Below, in pieces: positions 46,701 to 54,139 of a DNA stretch of 64,000 nt (position 1 is its first letter; each line of letters begins with the position of its first letter). The notes below the pieces were generated by a model. It saw only the letters and a program-made list of their open reading frames with translations, had not been told where the DNA came from and searched no databases. The DNA comes from Spirosoma aerolatum (GTDB lineage Bacteria; Bacteroidota; Bacteroidia; Cytophagales; Spirosomataceae). The stretch is taken from the NCBI RefSeq assembly GCF_002056795.1, contig NZ_CP020104.1, forward strand, positions 7,077,501 to 7,141,500, given 5' to 3'. The translations under genes were made by a program, and so were the position numbers.

Positions 46701-47063
46701 TTCGCTCAACTGGTTGACGTCTTCTTTCAGCCGTACTGTTAGTATCGGTTGCGAACCTACCGTCACCTCCTGCGTGGCGAACCCTACCGACGAAAACACC
46801 AGCGTAGCCCCAGCGTTTACATCCAGCGAAAACTGGCCATTGGCATCCGTAACAGTTCCTTTCCGGGTTTGTTTTTCAACAATATTAACGCCCGGAATGG
46901 GTTGGTTCTGTTCATCGGTGACCGTACCGCTAATACGAATAACCTGATGAAGCAAAGACCTTGTACGTGGACTCGCCAGCGTTGGTTGATGGCTGGCGAG
47001 CAGGCAGGCCAGCAATGTTAGGCAAAAGAGACACCTGCTCAATGAAATTGAGTAACGATTCAT
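43713..47063 (-). CDS. SusC/RagA family TonB-linked outer membrane transporter
   Basis: A 1116-residue outer membrane transporter. After a signal peptide (CLFCLTLLACLLASHQPTLAS) there is a carboxypeptidase-regulatory-like domain (about residues 42-118, ISGTVTDEQNQPIPGVNI). The TonB-dependent plug follows (about 120-240) with LSEVVAVGYQTLRKSDVTGA, VRGIGSINASSDPLYVIDG and ESIDILKDAASAAIYGSRAS, the SusC signature. A 22-strand barrel ends NLGARITF with a terminal aromatic. It imports a nutrient delivered by the SusD partner encoded next on the strand. No SusR, sigma/anti-sigma pair or glycoside hydrolase is adjacent. Confidence 0.95.
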   Translation of the reverse strand: MNRYSISLSRCLFCLTLLACLLASHQPTLASPRTRSLLHQVIRISGTVTDEQNQPIPGVNIVEKQTRKGTVTDANGQFSLDVNAGATLVFSSVGFATQEVTVGSQPILTVRLKEDVNQLSEVVAVGYQTLRKSDVTGAIANVKARELNVAAPTLGQALVGKLAGVQVSQVSGAPYVSTKIRVRGIGSINASSDPLYVIDGFPAGNDVFINPNDIESIDILKDAASAAIYGSRASGGVVLITTKRGKDGKGKFDYEYQYGINQLAKKVKLLDASGFAQLVIDGRNNTYRDLVQNSGKTWSDAMFSDDNATRIAKVGNASSVSIPTEFYDFANQKLITPKYNTDWQDELYRNAPFSRHNLTFSGGNNGVRYLISGGYQNQQGIIVATKQERLNFRANIDADISKKFKVGTSMFVTSTSNREVQEGRFNQGPILGALIYAPIFRARDENGNLVKNEMASQQPVYGYQTIENPVAMAMETNITRKGLRGTFNGTASYEIIPGLVAKANVGMQTYNEKYEYYLPTSLSSGNNPPYSPQAIAAATAQALSLNTQNLLAEFTATYAKQIGRHRINGLIGYTAQKTNLDQISVSAQGFQNDAVQEITAKGADPTNFFLNTTTTTSSVGFTGTGKQEETLLSYLARAEYNYDDRYYLTAAFRTDGSSRFGPLNRWGSFPSISGGWTISNEPFYADVFGSSSTLKLRGSWGLTGNYNVGNYNYLQTMASPTGAVFGSGTIQTAFYSGPIKDQKLGWESTSQYNLGVDLGLFNNRILLIANGYLSYSYNLLFNQPISAISGTTSILTNLRDSKIRNQGVELQIDGRAISTPDFKLNLSGNISLNRNKVLNMGGANTILVAGAERSYITHITQEGQPVGMFYGFKAIGMVRQKDMDNLAADNAVYNAATQSFPAGYVLKGPARSTASTNPLRPGDLIFQDVNGDGVVNDADKQVIGSPYPKFTYGLSVNASYKALDFNASFNGIYGSQVLDGQDYYLFNMEGSGNQYSVVADRYRSEDQPGNGQVYRASRGGTQSNSTRLSTFYLQNGSYFRCTNLTLGYNLPASLVARAHVSGLRLYVNVNNAFTITKYKGYNPEVDYNNGANLAPGVDYGKYPLARGYNLGARITF

Positions 47064-47111
47064 GTCAAGTTGTATAGTATTGGATTAGTTGTACAGCAAA
47101 ATCCTGGTGGG

Positions 47112-47987
47112 TTACCAGGCAAGGTTCATAAAATGCACGTTATTCGTCCGCGATGAGGTCACAGCAAGACCAGTCAGTTTATCGCCCAGGAGAGCAAACC
47201 CTTCTAATTCGTCCGCTTTGTCGATGTCGACGGTTTTAATGACCTGTTCCCGTCCCGACTCGATAGACCGTTTAAGGTCCAGAAACGTAAATCGCCAGCG
47301 CCGTCCTTCTATCTGATTCTGAATCAGGACCAACACGCCTTTCGATGGTATCCAATGGAGATTTTGTACCCAGGGTGAGCAGGTAAATTTTTTCACAACT
47401 ACCCCAGTTTCACTGGTCTTTTTCGCTTTCGCCAGCAGCATCGGATCGTAGAGCCGCACTTCATTGGCTTTATCGCCATAATCGGCTGTAGCTACGTACC
47501 ATTTATTCTGGTAGCGCACATATTCGGGCCGTGTGCCCTGAATGCACGCATCATCCTCAATTGTATTCAGCAGATTATCATCCAGCGTACCCGCCCGAAG
47601 CAGCCCCGCCCAATTGACCATATAAATCACGGCCCGCCATTTGGTACCTTCAGGGTTCAGCCGGATGCTGTTGCCGATGAAGGTCGGCCCTGTTTGGTTG
47701 TAGGCAATACCCGTCGGGTGATTAATTACATCCTTACCATCGACAGTTAGTTTCACCTCCTGCCCGGTAAAGGTGAGCGATTCTTTTCCGACCGAATAGG
47801 AGCGGATCATACCGACCTCCCGATCGCCATACAAGTACACCTTATCCTGTTGGTAACTTACGCCCTGACAGGCTCCGAGCGAATCAACTGTGGTAGAGGA
47901 GTTTAAGCTAATGGCAAGATCCCATTTAAAAAAGGGAGAAAACCCGGCCAAACCAACCGCAATGAAGAGTAAAGCCTTCATTATCAT
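47112..47987 (-). CDS. secreted protein of unknown function upstream of susC, propeller-like
   Basis: A 291-residue protein with an N-terminal hydrophobic signal (ALLFIAVGLAGFSPFF). The mature part has recurring short strands such as GVSYQQDKVYLYGDRE, YVRYQNKWYVATADYGD, LHWIPSKGVLVLIQN and LEGFALLGDKLTGLAV, spaced about 40-60 residues apart, suggesting a small beta-propeller. Two cysteines flank the middle. I do not recognise a family. It is 48 bp upstream of susC on the same strand, so it probably belongs to the same transcript and may help bind or process the imported substrate (inference). Confidence 0.72.
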   Translation of the reverse strand: MIMKALLFIAVGLAGFSPFFKWDLAISLNSSTTVDSLGACQGVSYQQDKVYLYGDREVGMIRSYSVGKESLTFTGQEVKLTVDGKDVINHPTGIAYNQTGPTFIGNSIRLNPEGTKWRAVIYMVNWAGLLRAGTLDDNLLNTIEDDACIQGTRPEYVRYQNKWYVATADYGDKANEVRLYDPMLLAKAKKTSETGVVVKKFTCSPWVQNLHWIPSKGVLVLIQNQIEGRRWRFTFLDLKRSIESGREQVIKTVDIDKADELEGFALLGDKLTGLAVTSSRTNNVHFMNLAW

Positions 47988-48323
47988 GCATCTATTGTTG
48001 AGAGAGTGTACTCAGCTAACCGATAAAACAGACAACTGAACGAAAGGCCATCCCGAAAAAGCCATCAATGAAAGCGCAAAACAAGCAGTTAGAGATTACC
48101 CCAGTTTTACCGAAGTATTTTCAAACTGTTATGATTTCAAAAGTTCCTGATTTTTCACTCGTTTTGAGCCTCTACCTGATAGGCAACCCGACCACTTATA
48201 GGAAACAATCACCTCTGAGCGAATCCTTTATAAATCAATAACAGCCCGGTAACATATAGATCATGGGAACGCCTTACTTTTACCAGCGACAGCTACCTTT
48301 TGAGTACAATACCTCGTTTACCT
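47988..48323. other. 336-bp divergent intergenic region
   Basis: Lies between the minus-strand unknown/susC/susD run and the plus-strand SMR-like gene. I see no gene, strong repeat or clear operator. It should contain the promoter of the SusC operon. Confidence 0.5.
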
Positions 48324-48698
48324 ATGCATGCCTGGTTATTTCTGTTGATTGCAGCATTCTTTCAGACCGGCTGGACGTATTCGCTCAAATACATGGCCTT
48401 CGATGACCTGAAAACCTTACGCTGGGACTCATTTTATTCTCCAGATGCCGGTTTACCAGTGCTATTACCATTTCTGGGGAATATCGTATTCGGCTTCGTC
48501 AACATGTTCTTCTTCTCGCTGGCTATAAAACAAATTCCTACACCAACGGCTTTCGCCATTTGGACTGCCATGACTTTAGCGCTGGTAAAACTCGTTGATG
48601 TAGCCGTTTTTAGAGCTTCATGGTCAGTTACCGAACTCTTCTTTTTAGTGGTTATGGGCATAGGGATAGTAGGTCTGAGAGCCTGTTCAGCAACCTAA
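48324..48698 (+). CDS. small multidrug resistance (SMR)-like membrane protein with Gln at position 14
   Basis: A 124-residue protein with four membrane helices, a little longer than typical SMR proteins (105-115). Helix 1 reads MHAWLFLLIAAFFQTGWTYS; in EmrE and SugE/Gdx proteins position 14 is the essential Glu, but here it is Gln. Helices 3-4 fit the family: AIKQIPTPTAFAIWTAMTLA and FLVVMGIGIVGLRAC. The loop after helix 1 has an extra 12-15 residues (TLRWDSFYSPDAG). The start is ATG 48324; a TTG at 48300 is possible but gives a non-family extension. Without the Glu, proton-coupled export is doubtful. It could be a partner subunit or use another mechanism. Confidence 0.75.
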   Translation: MHAWLFLLIAAFFQTGWTYSLKYMAFDDLKTLRWDSFYSPDAGLPVLLPFLGNIVFGFVNMFFFSLAIKQIPTPTAFAIWTAMTLALVKLVDVAVFRASWSVTELFFLVVMGIGIVGLRACSAT

Positions 48699-48739
48699 CC
48701 TGCCTCGTATTCCTCCACCCATAAATCCTGAATTAAGGT

Positions 48740-48793
48740 GGGCTCTCTCATAACGTTTCTGGTTTACCAGCCAGAAACGTTATGAGAGAGCCC
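48740..48793. terminator. perfect 23-bp inverted repeat after the SMR-like gene
   Basis: Arms 48740-48762 (GGGCTCTCTCATAACGTTTC onward) and 48771-48793 are exact complements around an 8-nt loop. It lies 42 nt after the SMR stop and well upstream of the stressosome operon. It probably ends the SMR transcript, although no long T run follows. Confidence 0.7.
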
Positions 48794-48999
48794 GTGCTTA
48801 TTTATTCGTCCTTCGGCATTAGTGAGCCCAGGCTTTTTTTTCGCCAAAATGATTGAGTTGATGACGACCTGCCTGCTAACCAATCATACATTTCAACATA
48901 TCTACATTATATAGATCATAGACTGGTAGAGCTGTTATTTTCACGGGGTATTTAGTCGAACCACTCCCTAACTATTTATAGTAATCATCCAGTAATTTA

Positions 49000-49007
49000 T
49001 ACATTTG
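49000..49007 (+). promoter_or_regulatory. candidate -7 element of the stressosome operon
   Basis: TACATTTG (49000-49007) matches TAnnTTTG and ends 24 nt before the rsbR ATG. No good TTG lies at the expected -33 position, so the call is tentative. Confidence 0.4.
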
Positions 49008-49031
49008 TTTGTTATACAATCAACTTGCCTC

Positions 49032-49898
49032 ATGACCAGTAGCATAGCTCAATTCCTAAAAAAAAACAAGGCCCGCCTTTTAGATACTTGGACGCAGAAA
49101 CAGTTAGCCAGTGATACCCTTCGGGATGATTTGATGACGAATGACGAACTTCGTCTGCAATCTGACGAATTGGTTAATCTGCTGGTAAAGACCGTAAACG
49201 ACGACAATATAAACCAAATCGAGTCGTCCAGCTTCGACGAGTTATTCGAGCTATTGTCGGGTATTTCTATGTCGAGAGCGCGGCAGGGCTTCTCCCCGCG
49301 CGAAACCGGCCTTTATATTTTCAGCCTGAAAGAAGCCATTTTTGAGTTGCTCCAACAGGAGTTAAGCAGCGATCCCGTTCTACTCTTTCAAACCGTTCTG
49401 AAATTCAATCGCCTGCTGGATAGTTTTGGCGTCGTTACGTTCGAAACGTTTATTAAAGGCCGTGAGGAAGTTATTTTCCGACAAACCGAAGAGATCAGCG
49501 ATATCTCAACGCCAGTTATTCAGGTATGGGATGGTATTCTTGCCCTGCCGATCATAGGTACGCTAGACAGTGCCCGAACACAGGTTGTGATGGAGAGCCT
49601 CCTCCAAAAAATTGTCGATACGGGTAGTAGTATTGCTATTCTGGATATATCCGGCGTACCGGCCGTCGACTCACTGGTAGCGCAACACCTGATCAAAACT
49701 GTCAGTGCTACCCGATTGATGGGTGCCGACTGTATTATCAGCGGTATTCGGCCAGAAATTGCCCAGACGGTCGTTCACCTGGGCATCGACCTGTCAAATA
49801 TCATTACTAAAGCCTCGCTGGCCAGTGCCCTCAAACACGCATTCAGTATGAATAAACTGACAGTGAAACGAGTAGAGTCCGAAAAGAAAGTCCTATAG
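49032..49898 (+). CDS. rsbR: RsbR-type stressosome scaffold (RsbRD N-terminal domain plus STAS)
   Basis: A 288-residue protein. The helical N-terminal domain (about residues 1-165) starts MTSSIAQFLKKNKARLLDTW and resembles the RsbRD N-terminal domain, which may act as sensor. The STAS domain (about 170-288) has ILALPIIGTLDSARTQ, LDISGVPAVDSLVAQHLI and ISGIRPEIAQTVVHLGI, closely like RsbRA. Ser 214 in VDS stands where RsbRA has its first phosphorylated Thr, and Thr 246 lies near the second. Such proteins form the stressosome shell with RsbS and hold RsbT. The ATG at 49032 gives the family start. RsbS follows after 12 bp. Confidence 0.9.
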   Translation: MTSSIAQFLKKNKARLLDTWTQKQLASDTLRDDLMTNDELRLQSDELVNLLVKTVNDDNINQIESSSFDELFELLSGISMSRARQGFSPRETGLYIFSLKEAIFELLQQELSSDPVLLFQTVLKFNRLLDSFGVVTFETFIKGREEVIFRQTEEISDISTPVIQVWDGILALPIIGTLDSARTQVVMESLLQKIVDTGSSIAILDISGVPAVDSLVAQHLIKTVSATRLMGADCIISGIRPEIAQTVVHLGIDLSNIITKASLASALKHAFSMNKLTVKRVESEKKVL

Positions 49899-49910
49899 CG
49901 TCGTTACCAG

Positions 49911-50309
49911 ATGGATAAAATACCAATTCTGCGAATGGGCCCCTTTCTGCTGGTCACCATTCAGGTTGATTTATACGATCGGTTAGCCTTGAATCTGGAA
50001 ACTGATCTGGTGAATATGGTTCATAAAACCGGCGCTCGTGGAGTACTGATCGATATTTCGGCAGTCTCAATCGTCGATTCATTTATGGGTCGTATCCTGG
50101 GCAATATTGCCAGCATGACCCGAGTCCTTGATGCCGAAACGGTGGTTGTAGGTATGCAGCCTGCGGTTGCCATTACCTTAATTGAACTGGGCTTATCGTT
50201 AAGTGGTGTGTATACGGCCCTTGATGTAGAGCGTGGTATGGCTCTTCTGCAAACAAAACTCGGCTCCGACGATGAACTGATTGACGACGATGCTGATAAC
50301 CCTGAATAA
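49911..50309 (+). CDS. rsbS: RsbS-type STAS antagonist
   Basis: A 132-residue single STAS-domain protein. MDKIPILRMGPFLLVTIQVDLYD leads to LIDISAVSIVDSFMGRILG, which carries the phosphorylatable Ser 57 in VDSF (the counterpart of Ser59 of Bacillus RsbS), then DAETVVVGMQPAVAITLIEL. The C-terminus has a short acidic extension (DDELIDDDADNPE). RsbS in the stressosome sequesters the kinase RsbT until phosphorylated. Its last 20 nt overlap the following rsbT gene, which implies coupled translation. Confidence 0.93.
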   Translation: MDKIPILRMGPFLLVTIQVDLYDRLALNLETDLVNMVHKTGARGVLIDISAVSIVDSFMGRILGNIASMTRVLDAETVVVGMQPAVAITLIELGLSLSGVYTALDVERGMALLQTKLGSDDELIDDDADNPE

Positions 50310-50703
50310 AGACAGCATCGCTATCACGCGGGAGCAGGATGTGGTGCCTCTCCGTAACCGCGTCAAAGAGGTAGCCGTGAAAATTGGGATGGGCGTTGTT
50401 AATCAAACCAAGCTCATTACGGCCGCCAGTGAACTGGTCCGCAACATGCTCCGTTACGCGGGTACAGGTAATGTATTGATTGAAGTGGTAAGCCGTGGAC
50501 GCGACACGGGGGTTCGCTTGACATTTTCCGACAAAGGGCCGGGCATTGTCGACATCGGTCTGGCTATGCAGGATGGCTACTCGACCGGAAAGAGCCTGGG
50601 TTTAGGATTACCAGGCACCAAGCGGCTGGTCAATGAATTCTCAATCCAAAGCACTGTGGGACAGGGAACGACAGTAACTATTTTAAAATGGAAGAATGGA
50701 TAA
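50290..50703 (+). CDS. rsbT: RsbT-type serine kinase (GHKL ATPase)
   Basis: A 137-residue anti-sigma-regulatory-type kinase from ATG 50290 (a TTG at 50281 is possible). All ATP-site boxes are intact: N box ITAASELVRNMLRYAG, G1 box FSDKGPGIVDIGLAM and G2 box KSLGLGLPGTKRLVNEF, then STVGQGTTVTI. In Bacillus RsbT phosphorylates RsbS and RsbR, leaves the stressosome and activates the phosphatase RsbU. No RsbU with a recognisable RsbT-binding N-terminus is encoded here; the next two genes carry RsbT-like domains themselves. Overlaps rsbS by 20 nt and the next gene by 8 nt. Confidence 0.93.
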   Translation: MLITLNKDSIAITREQDVVPLRNRVKEVAVKIGMGVVNQTKLITAASELVRNMLRYAGTGNVLIEVVSRGRDTGVRLTFSDKGPGIVDIGLAMQDGYSTGKSLGLGLPGTKRLVNEFSIQSTVGQGTTVTILKWKNG

Positions 50704-51730
50704 CTCCCCCCATGTACGCTTTCAGGCGCTTGATCGAAGTTATTTATCAAGCATCAAAAAAGGCATCTATCAACTCGCCACGCTGGTAGGGTTTACTACG
50801 CAACGGCTGAACGAAATTGATTTGATTATAGCCGAGCTAACTTCCAACCTCATCAAGCACGCAGGAGGAGGTGAGTTGCTGGTCCGGCACTTTCAACTTG
50901 CCAGCAATGCGGGGCTGGAAATCATCAGCCTGGATAATGGCCCAGGGATGGCCGATCCGGCCCGGATGATGCAGGATGGCATATCGACCACCAATACGTT
51001 GGGGCATGGCCTGGGGTCGATAAAACGCCTGGCAGATCAGTCGCAGCTTTATTCGATTAAAGGGTGGGGAACCATTTTATTAGTCAGGATTTTCAAAAAC
51101 CCATTGACTGCGCAGGCAAAGGCATCGGGATTCGAGTTTCGCTCCTTAATAGTTGCCAAACCGGGCGAAACGATGTGTGGTGATGGCATTTACGTTAAGA
51201 AGACCGACGGTTACATCAAACTCTTTGTAGGAGATGGGCTGGGGCATGGTCCAGAAGCGTATACGGCTGTTCAGGCCGCTATCAATGCGTTTCGGGTTTG
51301 TGTCGATCAGCGCCCGGCAGACATTATCCGGTTTTTACACCGCTCCGTACATAAAACGCGCGGTTTGGTCGGTTCCATTGTTGTGTATGATGTTCAGAAT
51401 CATCGGTGGAACTGGTGTGGCGTTGGCAATATTTCGACTCGGCTGAGTGGAGCCATCACCAATAAAAACCTGTTGTCGTATAATGGTATTATTGGCATGA
51501 ATCTTCCCTCAGCCATGAATGACCACTTTTTACCGCTCGAACCGGGCCAGTTACTGATTATGTGTTCCGACGGGATTCAATCCCGTTGGGATGCCAATAA
51601 ATATCCTTTAATTCATCGCTACGACCTAACGGTTCTGGCCGCAGCTCTATATAAAGATTACGCCCGACAAACCGATGATGTGTCGCTGTTTATCGGGCGT
51701 ATGCAGGCTACCTATGGAGGAATTAGCTAA
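50696..51730 (+). CDS. fusion of RsbT-like ATPase and RsbX/SpoIIE-type PP2C phosphatase
   Basis: A 344-residue two-domain protein. Residues 1-140 form a second GHKL ATPase with intact boxes (LIIAELTSNLIKHAGGGELL, SLDNGPGMADPARMM, NTLGHGLGSIKRLADQ). Residues 150-344 form a small PP2C-type phosphatase of the RsbX/SpoIIE group: GDGIYVKKTDGYIKLFVGDG with LGHGPEAY, GSIVVYDV, LPLEPGQLLIMCSDGIQSRW and QTDDVSLFIG, holding the metal-binding Asp residues. RsbX of Bacillus resets the stressosome by dephosphorylating RsbS and RsbR. Having an ATPase on the same chain suggests a kinase-phosphatase or an anchored reset module (inference). Overlaps both neighbours. Confidence 0.9.
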   Translation: MDNSPHVRFQALDRSYLSSIKKGIYQLATLVGFTTQRLNEIDLIIAELTSNLIKHAGGGELLVRHFQLASNAGLEIISLDNGPGMADPARMMQDGISTTNTLGHGLGSIKRLADQSQLYSIKGWGTILLVRIFKNPLTAQAKASGFEFRSLIVAKPGETMCGDGIYVKKTDGYIKLFVGDGLGHGPEAYTAVQAAINAFRVCVDQRPADIIRFLHRSVHKTRGLVGSIVVYDVQNHRWNWCGVGNISTRLSGAITNKNLLSYNGIIGMNLPSAMNDHFLPLEPGQLLIMCSDGIQSRWDANKYPLIHRYDLTVLAAALYKDYARQTDDVSLFIGRMQATYGGIS

Positions 51731-53384
51731 AGTACTGCTTAGCAATGAAATGGACCTGATTCTGGCCCATAAACGCGCTATGAAATTAGCCGAGCTGGCC
51801 GGATTGTCGCTGGCTGCTCAAACGACTTTCGCTACCGCCGTATCAGAAGTGGCCCGCTATAGCCTGGAACATGGCACCGAGCCCATTCTGATGCTAGGAG
51901 CAACCCATTATCAGCGTAATCAGGCACTGGTTGCAGTTATTGAAGATAAAACCCTTACTGTAGCCAATCCGCTTCATCAGGGATTGCAGTATGCACAGCG
52001 CCTGGTTGAAAAACTGGAAATTAGCACCACCGGACGCGAAAGTAAGATTACGTTATATTTCAACTTGCCCATCAGTCGCCGGATCAGCGCTGAGCGAATT
52101 CAGGATTGGCGTGCTCAGTTCATGGCCGATCAGCCATTGTCTGCTTATGATGAAATAAAGCGAAAAAATGATCAGTTACAGGAACTGTCACAACGGCTGA
52201 AAGCCAGCGAGCAGCACTATAAACAGGTAACCAACTCGCTGCCGCTGATGATTTTTACCGCCAATCAGATGGGACAGCTACTGTATGCCAATGAGTGGGT
52301 AACCGAATTTACGGGCCGATCCATTCAAAGTCTTAATCAAAGTAAATGGTCGGACATTATTCACCCGAACGATTACCTTCCTTTCTGGAAACTATGGACC
52401 GAACAGGCAGGCCAGCATCAGCCTTTTCAGTATGAGTTCCGGCTAAAAGAAAAAGCGACGCAGGATTATTTGTGGCATTTATTCTCGGCCCAGCCCGTCG
52501 CAAATGACCTCGGCAAAGTAAATGCCTGGACAGGGTTTGTCGTCAATATTGATGCACAAAAGATTGTTGGACAAACCCTCCAGGAAAAAGAAGAGCTAAG
52601 CCGCGCCAAAGAAGAGCTGGAACAATCGCAGCGTAAACTGGAAACAACTATTAAAGAACTCAACCTGAGTAATGCCAAGCTCAGTCAGTTTGCCTACATT
52701 GCCAGTCACGATTTACAGGAGCCTTTACGAAAAATACAGCAGTTTGGCGATCTGGTCAAAACCCGCAGTACAACCCTGTCGAGCGAAGATTTGCTGTACC
52801 TGGACCGTATGCAGTCGGCCGCAGCCCGTATGTCGGTTCTAATCAAAGACCTCCTCACCTACTCGCGTCTGTCTACTCGGCAGGAAGAACCCGTCGAAAT
52901 TCCTCTGACGCAGGTGATCAACACAGCCCTGGACAATTTATCAGTGAGCGTTGAGGAGTCGATGGCTGAAATTACGGTTGAAGACCTACCCATAATTTCA
53001 GCCGATGTTGCCCAGCTTACTCAGTTATTCCAGAACCTATTAAGCAACTCACTGAAGTTCAGACAAAAAAATACTACACCGAAGATTCGAGTGTTTTCTC
53101 ATACCGTTCCGTCTACAGAGTTGCCCGGCTCGATTAAACCAGTTCGGCTGTCGGCTGTGTATACCTGCATCAGTGTAGCCGACAACGGCATCGGCTTCGA
53201 TGAAAAGTACCTGGACCGCATTTTTCAGGTGTTTCAACGGCTGCATGGAAAGAATGAATTTGCTGGAACGGGTGTGGGCCTTGCCATTTGTGAGAAGGTG
53301 GCTCAAAACCACGGTGGGGCCATTACGGCCATCAGCCAACCGGGTCACGGGGCTATATTTCAGCTCTATCTGCCTCTGGCGTAA
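51714..53384 (+). CDS. hybrid sensor: degenerate RsbT-like domain, PAS, histidine kinase
   Basis: A 556-residue cytoplasmic protein. Residues 1-125 follow an RsbT-type fold (MEELAKVLLSNEMDLILAHK, TTFATAVSEVARYSLEHG, LVEKLEISTTGRESKITLYF), but the N-box Asn and both glycine boxes are missing, so ATP binding there is unlikely. A coiled linker (about 135-165) and a PAS domain (about 170-290, LPLMIFTANQMGQLLYANEW) follow, then a second coil. The kinase core has phospho-acceptor His 332 in SHDLQEPLRKI, N box LFQNLLSNSLKFR, and G boxes VADNGIGFDEKYLDRIF and GTGVGLAICEKV. It overlaps the previous gene by 17 nt, so it is a stressosome-coupled output candidate. No response regulator gene lies beside it. 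Confidence 0.9.
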   Translation: MEELAKVLLSNEMDLILAHKRAMKLAELAGLSLAAQTTFATAVSEVARYSLEHGTEPILMLGATHYQRNQALVAVIEDKTLTVANPLHQGLQYAQRLVEKLEISTTGRESKITLYFNLPISRRISAERIQDWRAQFMADQPLSAYDEIKRKNDQLQELSQRLKASEQHYKQVTNSLPLMIFTANQMGQLLYANEWVTEFTGRSIQSLNQSKWSDIIHPNDYLPFWKLWTEQAGQHQPFQYEFRLKEKATQDYLWHLFSAQPVANDLGKVNAWTGFVVNIDAQKIVGQTLQEKEELSRAKEELEQSQRKLETTIKELNLSNAKLSQFAYIASHDLQEPLRKIQQFGDLVKTRSTTLSSEDLLYLDRMQSAAARMSVLIKDLLTYSRLSTRQEEPVEIPLTQVINTALDNLSVSVEESMAEITVEDLPIISADVAQLTQLFQNLLSNSLKFRQKNTTPKIRVFSHTVPSTELPGSIKPVRLSAVYTCISVADNGIGFDEKYLDRIFQVFQRLHGKNEFAGTGVGLAICEKVAQNHGGAITAISQPGHGAIFQLYLPLA

Positions 53385-53389
53385 CTCCC

Positions 53390-53785
53390 TCACCGTTGCA
53401 GCGATGGCAGCGTGGCCAATTGCAGCAGCGTATTCGCCTGCTTATTTAACGCCCTGATCGTCCGCGTATGATCTGCAAGTTTGGTATAGTACTCGTTATG
53501 ATTAGCGGAATCTGGTTGATGGTACTGATCTATATCGGTGACTAACCTTTCCAGTTCTTGTTGCATCGTATTCACCAGCGAGATTAACGGACCAATCGGG
53601 CATTGACCTGCGTATAGTTTACCATGTTCAGGCGGTTTCTGTTGGGCACTATGAGCATTCAGGTACTTAACCAGTCGATTATAATTTGAATGAAAATCGG
53701 CAGTAACCAGTAGCCAGTTCATCAACACACGCTTATAGCTCCCTCCATGTGCAGGAAGGCCATCTGGTGAAGATTCATCTTCCAC
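53390..53785 (-). CDS. hypothetical helical protein (131 aa)
   Basis: A 131-residue soluble protein of mostly helical, Gln/Leu/His-rich composition: YKRVLMNWLLVTADFHSNYN, CPIGPLISLVNTMQQELERL and a C-terminal HTRTIRALNKQANTLLQLAT. One cysteine is present. It converges with the histidine kinase gene with 5 bp between stops. Another 131-residue helical hypothetical lies at 57656-58051 in the same stress region; I see no clear sequence match between them. Function unknown. Confidence 0.6.
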   Translation of the reverse strand: MEDESSPDGLPAHGGSYKRVLMNWLLVTADFHSNYNRLVKYLNAHSAQQKPPEHGKLYAGQCPIGPLISLVNTMQQELERLVTDIDQYHQPDSANHNEYYTKLADHTRTIRALNKQANTLLQLATLPSLQR

Positions 53786-54139
53786 GCAAATTTTTGTTTA
53801 ACATTAAAAGGATTCAAAGCCTTCAAAGTTAAACAAAAGCCGATCTCACCGTGCTTTGGCGCATTTATTTTACTGCATAGCTAAATTAATCCCACTCTAT
53901 ACATAGGCTCATAGGCAAGCCTGAGTGCAGATTCTCACCCAATAAAGCAAGAAAAATAGTGTTGAAAATATTAATATTTTGTTTATTTAAATAACTATTC
54001 GACTATTTATAATCCATGTATATACACCGTTTAATAGATTCATTAAGTTTACAGCCTGTTTTTCAGACCTATATACTCCATAATGAAATATTTAATTAAA
54101 TTTGAAGAATAATTCTAAACTACTTGTTACTCTTACACC
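53786..54139. other. 354-bp AT-rich intergenic region upstream of the sigma factor
   Basis: No gene. It is markedly AT-rich from about 53940 to 54130. A candidate -7 box TAAATTTG lies at 54097-54104, 35 nt before the sigma-factor ATG, without a clear TTG at -33. The opposite side would hold the promoter of the hypothetical gene at 53785. Confidence 0.5.
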
